From an uncultured Bacteroidales bacterium (GTDB lineage: Bacteria > Bacteroidota > Bacteroidia > Bacteroidales > UBA932), in NCBI GenBank assembly GCA_905235675.1, contig CAJONC010000013.1, positions 1-64,000 on the forward strand: DNA of 64,000 nt. The letters are read 5' to 3'. Under the pieces are notes generated by a model. It was not told the origin of the DNA and searched no databases. It worked only from the letters and a program-made list of their open reading frames with translations. Numbering within the stretch: position 1 is the stretch's first letter; every line of letters starts with the position of its first letter. This document shows, in pieces, positions 32,406 to 42,012 of the stretch. The translations under genes were made by a program, and so were the position numbers.

Positions 32406-33890
32406 ATGAAAATACTGAGAAGCGCAATTCTTATGGCATCTGCCGCCCTCATGGCGGCCTGCTGCAATTCCGGTAAAACCATGGACGCCCTATACGAAGG
32501 GCTTCCCTTCGACATGCCGAGGGTACAGGCCCCGGACATTCCTTCCCGTAGCGTCAACCTGCTTGACTTTGGGGGCGTGCCGGATGGCAAAACTTTGAAT
32601 ACCAAGGCTTTCGCCGATGCAATCGACGCCCTCGTTCAGAAGGGGGGAGGCCGTCTCGAAGTGCCCGCAGGGGTGTGGCGCACCGGCCCTATCGGCCTGC
32701 AGAGCCATATTGAACTCAATGTCTGCAAGGATGCAGTCATAGTTTTCGACCCCGACCAAAGCCTCTACCCCATAATCGACACCAACTTCGAAGGACTTGA
32801 TGTCCGCCGCTGCCTTTCACCCATTCACGCCGAAGGCGCCACTGACATTGCGATTACCGGAGGCGGCATAATCGACGGCAGCGGCGAATACTGGCGCGAG
32901 GTGAAGAAGCGCAAGGTCTCCGACGACCGGTGGAAGGAAATATTGAAGCGCGGCGGAGTCCTCAGTGACGACGGCAAGGTATGGTTCCCTGACGAGGGCT
33001 ACAAGAAGGCCCGTGCCACGGCAGGCAGCCTGAATTATCCCGATCCTTCTTTGGATGAAAACGAGATCAAGACTTTCCTGCGCCCCGTCATGGTGTCGCT
33101 GCGCAATTGCGAGCGAATCCTTCTACAGGACTGCACCTTTCAGAACAGTCCCTGCTGGAATCTTCATCCTCTTTATTGCAAAGATTTGATAATTAAAGAT
33201 ATAACGGTACGTAATCCGCATTATTCCGCCAACGGCGACGGTATAGACATCGATGCCTGCGAGAATGTGATTCTGACAGGATCTTCCTTCGATGTGGGCG
33301 ATGACGCAATCTGCATCAAGTCCGGCAAGGATGCCGACGGCAGGCGTCATGCACGCAAGTGCCGCAATCTTATTATCAGCGACTGCACCGTCTATCACGG
33401 GCATGGCGGTTTCGTCATAGGGAGCGAGATGTCCGGCGGAGTGGAGAATATCAAGGTGAGCGGCTGCCGTTTCATAGGTACCGACGTGGGACTGCGTTTC
33501 AAGAGCACCCGCGGCAGGGGAGGCCTGGTGAAGGATATCTGGTGCGACCATATCTACATGAAAGATATTGTGGCATACGGAGTTATCTTCAATCTTTACT
33601 ATGCAGGCGTGGCTGCCACCGATATGGCGGAAGGGCAGCTGGAGCCCGTGGTGGAGGTGGATGAAACTACGCCGGAAATGCGCGATATTAATTTTTCGGA
33701 CATACTCTGCGCCGGAGCGGGGCAGGCCATCTATATCAACGGTCTTCCCGAACTTCCGGTCAGCAATATCTCCTTCGCGAACTCCAACTTCACCGCCGGC
33801 AAACCCGCAGAAATCCACTTCGCCACCGGCATCACCTTCGACAACGTCCTGATTAACGGTGAGTCCGTTGCGAATACCCCTACTGAATGA
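32406..33890 (+). CDS. GH28 polygalacturonase
   Basis: 494 residues, lipoprotein signal (ALMAAC at 15-19). Right-handed beta-helix with all GH28 signatures: NGDGID at 276-281, GDD at 298-300, GHG at 332-334 and RFKST at 364-368. The Asp residues act as acid/base catalysts, with the His and the Arg-x-Lys binding the galacturonate carboxylate. It hydrolyses alpha-1,4 links of homogalacturonan or a related exo-substrate. It is the first gene of the run GH28 / CE12-CE8 / GH105 / PL1, behind a shared-type operator at 32334. Confidence 0.92.
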   Translation: MKILRSAILMASAALMAACCNSGKTMDALYEGLPFDMPRVQAPDIPSRSVNLLDFGGVPDGKTLNTKAFADAIDALVQKGGGRLEVPAGVWRTGPIGLQSHIELNVCKDAVIVFDPDQSLYPIIDTNFEGLDVRRCLSPIHAEGATDIAITGGGIIDGSGEYWREVKKRKVSDDRWKEILKRGGVLSDDGKVWFPDEGYKKARATAGSLNYPDPSLDENEIKTFLRPVMVSLRNCERILLQDCTFQNSPCWNLHPLYCKDLIIKDITVRNPHYSANGDGIDIDACENVILTGSSFDVGDDAICIKSGKDADGRRHARKCRNLIISDCTVYHGHGGFVIGSEMSGGVENIKVSGCRFIGTDVGLRFKSTRGRGGLVKDIWCDHIYMKDIVAYGVIFNLYYAGVAATDMAEGQLEPVVEVDETTPEMRDINFSDILCAGAGQAIYINGLPELPVSNISFANSNFTAGKPAEIHFATGITFDNVLINGESVANTPTE

Positions 33891-33974
33891 CAGATAGTTA
33901 CGTAAAATCGTCTGGTGAAAATGTACCAGACGAATATGAGTAAAAGATTGATAATCAGATATAAACTCGCAGCG

Positions 33975-35624
33975 ATGAAAAAGATAGGTATTTTGGCGAT
34001 AGTCTGGCTGCTTTGCAGCTCTTTCACCGTTCATCTGATGGGGGATTCCACCATGGCGGAGAAGGATCTGCAGAAGGCTGGGCCTGAAAGGGGCTGGGGA
34101 ATGATGTTCCAGAACTTTCTGGACGACGGTGCGACGGTTGTGAACTATGCGCAGAACGGCCGCAGCACCAAAAGTTTCATAGATTTGGGCCTGTGGGACA
34201 AAGTGAAAGACAACATTAAGTCCGGCGACTATGTATTTGTCCAGTTCGGTCACAATGACGCCAAACAGGACGACCCCGCCCGCTATACCGCTCCCTACGG
34301 GGCATATCAGGACAATCTCCGCCTTTTCGTCCGCACTGCAAAGGAGAAAGGCGCCCATCCCGTGCTGCTTACCCCCGTCGCCCGCCGCTGGTTCAAGGCC
34401 GACGGCCTCGACCGCAACTGCCACACCGACTATCCTGCCGCAATGAAGCAGGTGGCGGAAGAAGAGAACGTCCCTCTGCTGGACATCACCACGGCCACAC
34501 TCGACTGGCTTGAGGCACTTGGCGACGAGGGCTCCAAACCCTATTTCATGATAAGCACAGGCAAGAACGACAACACCCATACCGTGGCCTGCGGAGCGAG
34601 AAAGGTGACGGAAATAGTCTGCGAAAAGATAAAGGAACAGCTTCCTGAACTTGCGGAACATCTTGTAAGATACGACATTGTGGTGTCTGCGGACGGTCAT
34701 GGCGACTATATGACCGTGCAGGAAGCAATAAATGCCGTACCCGACTACAGCCACGATGTTATTACGCACATACGCATACGTGCAGGCATCTATAAGGAGA
34801 TGGTGACGATTCCCCACAACAAATTCCGCATCCGTATCAGCGGCGAAGGGGCCGAAAACACCATCATCACCTACGGCAAATACGCAAAACAGTTATGGCC
34901 CTCCGGCTTCCCCGTCGGCACTTCCGGCAGCGCCAGCGTCTATATCCATTCCAGCTACGTCACTATGGAAGACCTCACCATCGAGAATTCGGCGGGAGAA
35001 GGCAAGGATATAGCCCAGGCTGTGGCACTCTTCACCGACGGCGACTTCCTATTCTTCCACAGGTGCCGCTTCATAGGCAACCAGGATACGGTTTATACCT
35101 ACGGCCGTTACGGCAAGGACGGGGGAATCAAGCGCAACTATTTTCTGGACTGCTATATAGAGGGTACTACCGACTTCATATTCGGGCCGTCCGTCGCCTA
35201 TTTCGAGAACTGCACAATACATAGCAAGAAGAACAGCTATGTAACCGCCGCCTCCACCTTCGAGGGGCAGAAGTACGGATATGTTTTCAAAAACTGCAGG
35301 CTTACGGCCGCTCCCGGAATTGACAAATGCTATCTCGGACGTCCCTGGGGTGCTTATGCCAGGACGGTGTTCATAGAATGTGAACTTGGACCGCATATCG
35401 TCGCGGAGGGCTGGCACGATTGGGAGAAGCCCGGCAAGCCGGATACGAAAAAGAACTCCTATTATGCTGAATATCATAATTATGGACCCGGCGCTGCCGG
35501 CAAGAAGGAGCGCGTGAAGTGGTCGTATCAACTCAGCGAACGTCAGGCTGCGGAGTACTCCTTCGAGAAAGTGATGTTCCAGGCGCAGGACGGGATTGTA
35601 TGGAATCCTTATGAAAACAAGTAG
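33975..35624 (+). CDS. Fused CE12 rhamnogalacturonan acetylesterase and CE8 pectin methylesterase
   Basis: 549 residues from the ATG that opens a signal peptide (MKKIGILAIVWLLCSSF). Residues 20-230 are an SGNH esterase like CE12: GDST at 23-26 (Ser25), GHND at 92-95 and DNTHT at 199-203. Residues 234-549 are a CE8 pectin methylesterase beta-helix: QAVALFTDGD at 348-357, NQDTVYTYGR at 369-378, EGTTDFIFG at 396-404 (second catalytic Asp) and LGRPWG. One protein thus removes O-acetyl and methyl ester groups, releasing acetate and methanol, before lyase and hydrolase attack. The next gene starts 14 bp before its stop. Confidence 0.9.
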   Translation: MKKIGILAIVWLLCSSFTVHLMGDSTMAEKDLQKAGPERGWGMMFQNFLDDGATVVNYAQNGRSTKSFIDLGLWDKVKDNIKSGDYVFVQFGHNDAKQDDPARYTAPYGAYQDNLRLFVRTAKEKGAHPVLLTPVARRWFKADGLDRNCHTDYPAAMKQVAEEENVPLLDITTATLDWLEALGDEGSKPYFMISTGKNDNTHTVACGARKVTEIVCEKIKEQLPELAEHLVRYDIVVSADGHGDYMTVQEAINAVPDYSHDVITHIRIRAGIYKEMVTIPHNKFRIRISGEGAENTIITYGKYAKQLWPSGFPVGTSGSASVYIHSSYVTMEDLTIENSAGEGKDIAQAVALFTDGDFLFFHRCRFIGNQDTVYTYGRYGKDGGIKRNYFLDCYIEGTTDFIFGPSVAYFENCTIHSKKNSYVTAASTFEGQKYGYVFKNCRLTAAPGIDKCYLGRPWGAYARTVFIECELGPHIVAEGWHDWEKPGKPDTKKNSYYAEYHNYGPGAAGKKERVKWSYQLSERQAAEYSFEKVMFQAQDGIVWNPYENK

Positions 35625-36792
35625 AATAATTGCGCTTTTGTTTCTGGTGGCGGCCTGCAAACAGCAGGAGCCGATGTCCCTTCGTATGATGGAGTCCGAA
35701 ATGAGGCGCTGCCCGACTGCGGCAGAGCTTGACGGAATGGGCGGCAAACTGAAGTGGAATTATACCACCGGCCTGGAGTTGCAGGCGTTTCTGGATGCTT
35801 CCATGGCGTATAAGCAGCAAGATAATGTGCTGCAATACATTGACGCGTGGTATGACGCGATAATCCGCGAAGATGGCGGCGTGGGTGCCAACTATAAAAA
35901 ATCCAACTACAGTCTGGACCATGTCTGCCCCGCCCGCACCCTTTTCGACCTTTACGAACTTACCGGCAGGGAGAAATATCTCTCCTGCATGGACAGCATC
36001 TACATTCAGCTGCAACAGCAGCCCCGCACCGGGGCGGGAGCCTTCTGGCACAAGAAGATATATCCGAACCAGGTCTGGCTCGACGGCCTCTACATGGCGG
36101 AGCCATTCTATGCACAGTATAGCGCCACCCGTTTGAAAAGCACCCACGAAAGATACGTCAACTTCGACGACATAGCCGACCAGTTCCGCATAGCATATTC
36201 CAAATGCTATGACTATTCCACAGGTCTGCTGCGCCATGCCTGGGATGAGACCGGCAGTATGTTCTGGTCCGACCCTTACACGGGGAGGTCAGCCCATGCC
36301 TGGGGCCGTGCTATGGGCTGGTACCTGATGGCGCTGGTGGATGTTCTCGACCGGATGCCGGAGAATCATCCCGCACGCCCCGATATGCTTGGCATACTGC
36401 GCGGCATTCTGGAAACTCTTCCTAAGTACGCCGACGAAAAGACTGGGATGTGGTACCAGGTGCTCGACTGCCCCGGCCGCGAGGGCAACTACATAGAGTC
36501 CACCTGCTCCGCCATGTTCACTTATACCTACCTGAAGGCCGTTGAGAAGGGATATACCCCCGAATACTCTAAATACGCCCGCAGACTCTACCGCAGCCTG
36601 GTGAAGACTTTTATCCGGGAAGACCCCGACGGAACCATCACCCTTACGCAGTGCTGTGCGGTCGCGGGGCTGGGCGGAAAAGAGAATCGCAGCGGTGACT
36701 ATGACTATTACATCCACGAAAAAATAACCGAGAACGATCCCAAGGGCGTAGGTCCCTTCATCCGGGCGTCACTTATATACGAAAAATTATGA
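35611..36792 (+). CDS. GH105 unsaturated rhamnogalacturonyl/galacturonyl hydrolase
   Basis: 393 residues from ATG 35611, lipoprotein signal (LLFLVAAC). An alpha/alpha-barrel with YPNQVWLDGLYMAEPFYAQY, in which the Asp is the likely catalytic residue of YteR-like GH105/GH88 enzymes, and HAWDETGSMFWSDPYTG. It hydrates the unsaturated uronate end made by pectate lyase, releasing a 5-keto-uronate. The gene overlaps the CE12-CE8 gene by 14 bp and its stop overlaps the PL1 start (ATGA), so the operon is tightly coupled. Confidence 0.88.
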   Translation: MKTSRIIALLFLVAACKQQEPMSLRMMESEMRRCPTAAELDGMGGKLKWNYTTGLELQAFLDASMAYKQQDNVLQYIDAWYDAIIREDGGVGANYKKSNYSLDHVCPARTLFDLYELTGREKYLSCMDSIYIQLQQQPRTGAGAFWHKKIYPNQVWLDGLYMAEPFYAQYSATRLKSTHERYVNFDDIADQFRIAYSKCYDYSTGLLRHAWDETGSMFWSDPYTGRSAHAWGRAMGWYLMALVDVLDRMPENHPARPDMLGILRGILETLPKYADEKTGMWYQVLDCPGREGNYIESTCSAMFTYTYLKAVEKGYTPEYSKYARRLYRSLVKTFIREDPDGTITLTQCCAVAGLGGKENRSGDYDYYIHEKITENDPKGVGPFIRASLIYEKL

Positions 36793-38690
36793 AACATTTG
36801 AAAATAATACCTGCCATACTGGCCCTGGCGGGGCTGGTGGCGTGCAATGGCAAAAACGACGGACCTTCGACCGTTACAAAACTCGACGTCCCCACGGGGG
36901 TGGAGATGACGGCTGCAGGCGAAACTTCGCTGAGTTTCAAATGGGATGACGTCAACGGAGCCGAAAGCTATGAATGGAGGCTGAAGACCGGTTCCGCGGA
37001 AGCAATAACCGGAACAAGCGGCAGTACAAGCGTTACGGTGAGCAGCCTGTCGAAGGGAACGGAATACAATTTCTTCGTCCGCGCGAAAGCGGGAGAAATA
37101 GTATCGGGTTACAGTTATGCGGTGACAGGCCGGACTTCCGGTACCGCAGATCCCGAAACACCCGACGATCCAGACACTCCGGAGGACCCCGGAACTCCCG
37201 TTTCAGATGCGGTGTATGCAGAATTCATGATTCCTTCGGTCGAGGAGGACGGTGTAGCGCGGGCATTCCCGGGAGCGGAAGGCGGCGGAATGTACACCAC
37301 CGGCGGCAGGGGAGGCAAGGTGCTGCATGTTACGAATCTGAAAGATGACGGTTCCGAAGGTACGCTTCGCTGGGCCGTAAACCAGAGCGGTGCGAGGACT
37401 ATAGTCTTCGACGTAGCGGGCATAATTGAACTTCAGTCCGACCTGCGTATCCAGAGGGGCGACCTTACCATCGCAGGCCAGACGGCTCCCGGAGACGGTA
37501 TCTGCCTGAAGAATTATACTACAAACGTCGCCGCGGACAATGTGATAATCCGTTACATGCGCTTCCGTCTGGGAGACGAGGCGCCATGGACCTCCGCCCA
37601 GATTGAGGCCGGAAGTGCCGATGGTGAAGACGCCATCTGGGGACGCTATCACGACAATATCATCCTTGACCATTGTTCGATGAGCTGGAGCGTGGATGAA
37701 TGCGCCTCCTTCTATGGCAATGAAAACTTCACGATGCAGTGGTGCATGATTGCCGAATCGATGAAGAACTGCAAGCTTCACACAAAGGGAAATCATGGAT
37801 ACGGTGGCCTCTGGGGCGGAAAGAACGCTTCCTTCCATCATAATGTCCTTGCCCATCACGACAGCCGCAATGCGCGCATAGACCATCCTCATATCTATGA
37901 AGACCATAAGAATCCGGCCCGCCGCGGCAATGTTGACCTGCGCAACAATGTAATTTATGACTGGGGCGACAACAGCACCTACGGCGGTGAAGGCGGTCAC
38001 TTCAATCTCGTGAACAACTATTACAAGAAAGGTCCTTCGTCCAAGGACAGGAAGTATTTTGTCGATGCCTATGGCGTGTACACCAGCAAATGCTCCACCT
38101 GCAATGCTTCCAATATAGATGACGGTTATCCTGAACTCTATCTCGACGGGAATATGTACGCGCAGTATGCGTCAATGGATAACGGCCCCGCCGGGGTTTA
38201 CTGGCACAACGGCGGCGGACACGCCAATTACAATGTCACGGCTTCGTCTCCCCTTGCCATTCTCGGCAGGGAGGGCAGTAAGGCATACGCCACCACCCAT
38301 ACCGCAGCACAGGCATGTGAACTTGTAAGCGTATATGCGGGCGCCTCGCTTGCGAGGGATGCTGTCGATACCCGTATCGGTAATGATATCAAGAACGGTA
38401 CGGGCCGTATCATCAACGATATTTCCGATGTAAAGACGGCTTACGGCAGCGCCTGGCCGGCTTACAATGCCACCGAGGAGCAGAAGAATGCGGTAAGGGA
38501 TTCCGACGCCGACGGTATGCCCGACTGGTTCGAGGAACAGTTCGGCCTGAAAAAGTCCGACGCATCCGACGGCGCGCAGATACTGCTTGACAAAAACGGC
38601 AGGTACACCAATCTGGAAATGTACCTGCATTATCTCGTGCGTGAGCTGCTTGCAGCCCAGAATTCGGAGGGTGAATACAAAGAATTGTAA
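36789..38690 (+). CDS. PL1 pectate lyase with N-terminal fibronectin type III domain
   Basis: 633 residues, lipoprotein signal ending LAGLVAC. Residues of about 35-115 form an FN3-like domain (GVEMTAAGETSLSFKWDDVN). A Pro/Asp-rich linker (DPETPDDPDTPEDPGTP) follows. From about 155 a PL1 beta-helix starts ARAFPGAEGGGMYTTGGRGG, with TIAGQTAPGDGICLKNY, ILDHCSMSWSVDE and HHNVLAHHDSRNARIDHP, typical of the PL1_2 Bacteroidota lyases. It cleaves polygalacturonate by beta-elimination using Ca. The shared palindromic operator begins right after its stop. Confidence 0.9.
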   Translation: MKHLKIIPAILALAGLVACNGKNDGPSTVTKLDVPTGVEMTAAGETSLSFKWDDVNGAESYEWRLKTGSAEAITGTSGSTSVTVSSLSKGTEYNFFVRAKAGEIVSGYSYAVTGRTSGTADPETPDDPDTPEDPGTPVSDAVYAEFMIPSVEEDGVARAFPGAEGGGMYTTGGRGGKVLHVTNLKDDGSEGTLRWAVNQSGARTIVFDVAGIIELQSDLRIQRGDLTIAGQTAPGDGICLKNYTTNVAADNVIIRYMRFRLGDEAPWTSAQIEAGSADGEDAIWGRYHDNIILDHCSMSWSVDECASFYGNENFTMQWCMIAESMKNCKLHTKGNHGYGGLWGGKNASFHHNVLAHHDSRNARIDHPHIYEDHKNPARRGNVDLRNNVIYDWGDNSTYGGEGGHFNLVNNYYKKGPSSKDRKYFVDAYGVYTSKCSTCNASNIDDGYPELYLDGNMYAQYASMDNGPAGVYWHNGGGHANYNVTASSPLAILGREGSKAYATTHTAAQACELVSVYAGASLARDAVDTRIGNDIKNGTGRIINDISDVKTAYGSAWPAYNATEEQKNAVRDSDADGMPDWFEEQFGLKKSDASDGAQILLDKNGRYTNLEMYLHYLVRELLAAQNSEGEYKEL

Positions 38691-38737
38691 AATTTCCGTG
38701 CACGGGCACGGAAATTCAAAAAAGTTGCATATATTTG
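38691..38737 (+). promoter_or_regulatory. Palindromic operator and -7 box of the susC operon
   Basis: Arms AATTTCCGTGC (38691-38701) and GCACGGAAATT (38706-38716) around ACGG, then 13 nt, then TATATTTG (38730-38737). The transcript would reach the SusC ATG at 38775 after a 30-40 nt leader. Arms and spacing match those before the GH28 gene (32334). A terminator reading for the PL1 gene is less likely because no T-run follows. Confidence 0.65.
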
Positions 38738-38774
38738 CAGCAAAGATACTTTTATTACACTAAACAATAACTCA

Positions 38775-41700
38775 ATGAAAAGTCTAGCAAAGAAATCAAT
38801 TTTCCTGCTTCTCTGCCTTGGGACCGCATTCTCGCTTTCGGCGCAGACCACCATCCGTGGCAATGTGTCCGACGAGACCGGTGAAGCCCTGATGGGCGCC
38901 GGAGTTGTGGTTGAGGGAACCACCATAGGCGTGGTTACCGATTTTGATGGAAACTACGAAATCGTAGTTCCGGCAGATGCCAGGAATCTGGTGTTCTCGT
39001 TCATCGGCCTGGCGGACCAGACCGTGGCGATTGCCGGCAAGACCGAAATCAACGTGATCCTGACGGCAGACCAGACCTTCCTCGACGAAGTGGTGGTGGT
39101 AGGTTATGCCACCGTCAAACGTCGTGACCTCCTTGGTTCCGTTTCGTCAGTAGGAGCCGACAAACTTGTGGAACAGCCGGTTACATCGGTATCGCAGGCC
39201 CTTTCGGGCAAGATGGCCGGTGTCTCCGTGGTAACCACCGAAGGCGATCCTGACGCCGACATCAAGATCCGCGTCCGCGGAGGAAGTTCGATTACCCAGG
39301 ACAACAGCCCTCTTTATATAGTGGACGGTTTTCCTGTAGAATCCATCAATGACATATCTTCCTCGGAGATTGCCTCCATCGACGTCCTGAAAGACGCTTT
39401 CTCCACCGCCATCTACGGTTCCCGCGGAGCCAACGGTGTAGTCATCGTCACCACCAAGAGCGCGGAGAAAGGCCAGAAACTCTCCGTGAAGTTCAATTCC
39501 TACTACGGCCTCAAGACCATGGCGAACAAGAACGCCATAGTCGCCATGGATGCCGAGAACTTCGTGAAGTTCCAGTATGAACTTGCCTCCATCAGGGACA
39601 ATGTCAGCAGCAACTATCTGCCTTACTTCGGTTCTTTCAGCGACATCGACCTTTACAGGGGAGTGCCTGTGAACAACTGGGTCGACGCAGTGTTCGGCAA
39701 CACCGGTTCTTCGTTCAGCACCGACTTTTCCGTATCGGGCAGCAGCGACAATGTCAACTGGACCATAGGCTATGCCCACATGGGAGACAATGCCATAATG
39801 ACCGGTTCCAATTATGTCCGCGACAACCTGAATTTCAAGGGCAACTTCAAGACATCCGAGCATACCAGCATCGATGCCAACATCCGCTTCTCCAACATCA
39901 ACGTGAACGGCAGCGGTGCCAACGGCATCAACGACACCGGCACCACCTCCGGCAACGGACGCCTGAAACATGCGGTTTCCTATGCTCCCATACCTGTTGC
40001 GGCCACTTCTTCGGATTCCGACCTCGAGCAGGACTATGGCGACAACGCCCCGCCGCTCCAGTCGGTTGCCGACAACGATTCAAAGCGTCTGCGTACCACC
40101 TGGAACGCCAATGCTGCCTTCAACTGGGAGATAATCGAGAATCTCCGCCTCAAGATAGAAGGTGGTCTGGAGGATTACCGTCAGGCGGACGACCGTTTCT
40201 ACGGCCTCACTACCTATTATGTGGCAAACAACTCCACGGTGAAGAATACCCCTTCCACCCAGCATGTAGAAGCGTTCCACACGCGTTACCGCAACACTAA
40301 CACCCTCAATTACGATTTCTCCAATCTTATCAGGGACAGCAGGCACAGCGTCAACGCCCTGCTCGGCGAGGAAATGACCATCACCAAGAGCAATACGCTC
40401 ACCAACATGATAGACGGTCTTCCCTTGTTCTACGACTCGAAGATGGCCTGGGCCTTCATGGCATCCGGAGTACCTTCCGTAGCCAATAACTACTATTCCC
40501 CCGACAACAAGCTCCTGTCGTTCTTCGGTCGCGTCAATTACGATTATGACCGTCGTTATTCGGTAGGTGTCACCCTCCGCGCGGACGGTTCCTCCAAGTT
40601 CTCCCGCGGCAACCGCTGGGGATTCTTCCCTTCGGCTGCGGCTTCCTGGACAATCTCCAACGAGTCCTGGATGGAAGGCACCCGCGGCTGGCTCGACCAG
40701 TTGAAACTGCGTTACAGCTTCGGTACCGCCGGCAACAACAACATCCCTTCCGGCCAGCTTACCAAAGAGTACGCATCTTCCACCACCTCATGGCTGTCGA
40801 TGGCCAACAACATCTTCACCGCAGGCAAGATACTGAACAACCCCGACCTTACCTGGGAAACCACTTATACCCATAACATAGGTTTGGATTTCAGCATGTT
40901 CCAGAGCCGCCTGAGCGGTAGTGTGGAAGTTTACCAGAACGATACCAAGAATCTGCTTATCAACTTCCCCATCCCCGGTTCGGGATATGACAGCCAGTAC
41001 CAGAATGTAGGATCCACCCGCAACCGCGGCGTGGAACTCAGCCTGAACATGCCTATAATCGCCACCAAGGACTTCTCCCTCAATCTCAGCGGCAATATCG
41101 CCTACAACATCAACAGGGTGACCGACCTCGGCGGACTGGAAAGCATAATGGCACAGTCCTACTGGGCTTCCACCGAAATCGGCGACGATTACATAGTGCA
41201 GGTAGGCCAGCCCCTCGGCAACATGTACGGCTATCAGAGCGACGGAATGTATTCCGTGAACGACTTCACCTGGGACGGCGCAAAATGGACGCTCAATGAT
41301 GGCGTGGTGGACTGCTCTTCCATCCTGGGCGCCGCTTACATGCGTCCCGGCGCACCCAAATACAAAGATAACTCCGGCGACGGCAAAGTCACCGTGGCAG
41401 ACCGCGACGTCATCGGCAACGCATCTCCCGACTTTACCGGAGGTTTCAGCCTGAGCAGCTACTTCAAAGGATTTGACTTCAGCGCCAACTTCAACTATAT
41501 GATTGGCAACGACGTTTACAATGCCAACAAGATTGAGTTCACTTCATCCCGCAAGTACTACAACCGCAACCTTCTCAGCATGATGGATGTGGACAAGCGC
41601 TGGACCAACGTGAACTGGGAAACAGGAGAACTCATCACCGATGCCGACGAACTCAGGAGAGTGAATTCCGGCAAGACCATGTGGAATCCCGCCGTCGGCA

Positions 41701-41993
41701 ACGCAATCTTCAGCGACTGGGCTGTCGAGGACGGCTCCTTCCTCCGTCTGCAGAGCGTAACCCTCGGTTATACCCTGCCCGAGAACCTGACCGAAAAAGT
41801 GAATCTCAAGAAGGTCCGCTTCTATGTCACGGGAACCAACCTCTTCTGCCTTACCAAGTATTCCGGCTACGATCCCGAAGTTGACACCCGCCGTGCCACT
41901 CCTCTGACTCCCGGTGTGGATTATTCCGCATATCCCAAGTCCATAGGCTGCGTCGCAGGCGTCAACATCACCTTCGGCAAGCGTTCCAAATAA
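38775..41993 (+). CDS. susC: SusC/RagA-type TonB-dependent outer membrane receptor
   Basis: 1072 residues with a signal peptide (CLGTAFSLSAQ). An N-terminal carboxypeptidase-regulatory-like domain (TTIRGNVSDETGEALMGAGV) precedes the TonB plug (DEVVVVGYATVKRRDLLGSV; SALSGKMAGV-like turn; IYGSRGANGVVIVTTKSAE) and a 22-strand barrel. It imports oligosaccharides together with the SusD lipoprotein downstream. The location between pectin enzymes and uronate genes indicates oligogalacturonides or rhamnogalacturonan fragments as cargo. It is preceded by the shared operator. Confidence 0.95.
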   Translation: MKSLAKKSIFLLLCLGTAFSLSAQTTIRGNVSDETGEALMGAGVVVEGTTIGVVTDFDGNYEIVVPADARNLVFSFIGLADQTVAIAGKTEINVILTADQTFLDEVVVVGYATVKRRDLLGSVSSVGADKLVEQPVTSVSQALSGKMAGVSVVTTEGDPDADIKIRVRGGSSITQDNSPLYIVDGFPVESINDISSSEIASIDVLKDAFSTAIYGSRGANGVVIVTTKSAEKGQKLSVKFNSYYGLKTMANKNAIVAMDAENFVKFQYELASIRDNVSSNYLPYFGSFSDIDLYRGVPVNNWVDAVFGNTGSSFSTDFSVSGSSDNVNWTIGYAHMGDNAIMTGSNYVRDNLNFKGNFKTSEHTSIDANIRFSNINVNGSGANGINDTGTTSGNGRLKHAVSYAPIPVAATSSDSDLEQDYGDNAPPLQSVADNDSKRLRTTWNANAAFNWEIIENLRLKIEGGLEDYRQADDRFYGLTTYYVANNSTVKNTPSTQHVEAFHTRYRNTNTLNYDFSNLIRDSRHSVNALLGEEMTITKSNTLTNMIDGLPLFYDSKMAWAFMASGVPSVANNYYSPDNKLLSFFGRVNYDYDRRYSVGVTLRADGSSKFSRGNRWGFFPSAAASWTISNESWMEGTRGWLDQLKLRYSFGTAGNNNIPSGQLTKEYASSTTSWLSMANNIFTAGKILNNPDLTWETTYTHNIGLDFSMFQSRLSGSVEVYQNDTKNLLINFPIPGSGYDSQYQNVGSTRNRGVELSLNMPIIATKDFSLNLSGNIAYNINRVTDLGGLESIMAQSYWASTEIGDDYIVQVGQPLGNMYGYQSDGMYSVNDFTWDGAKWTLNDGVVDCSSILGAAYMRPGAPKYKDNSGDGKVTVADRDVIGNASPDFTGGFSLSSYFKGFDFSANFNYMIGNDVYNANKIEFTSSRKYYNRNLLSMMDVDKRWTNVNWETGELITDADELRRVNSGKTMWNPAVGNAIFSDWAVEDGSFLRLQSVTLGYTLPENLTEKVNLKKVRFYVTGTNLFCLTKYSGYDPEVDTRRATPLTPGVDYSAYPKSIGCVAGVNITFGKRSK

Positions 41994-42012
41994 TCAATAG
42001 GAGGAAAGTGAT

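Noticed and set aside
38691-38716. Palindrome after the pectate lyase read as a terminator
   Set aside because: No U-run follows and the same palindrome occurs at 32334 with identical spacing to a promoter box, so an operator is more likely. A dual role is not excluded.
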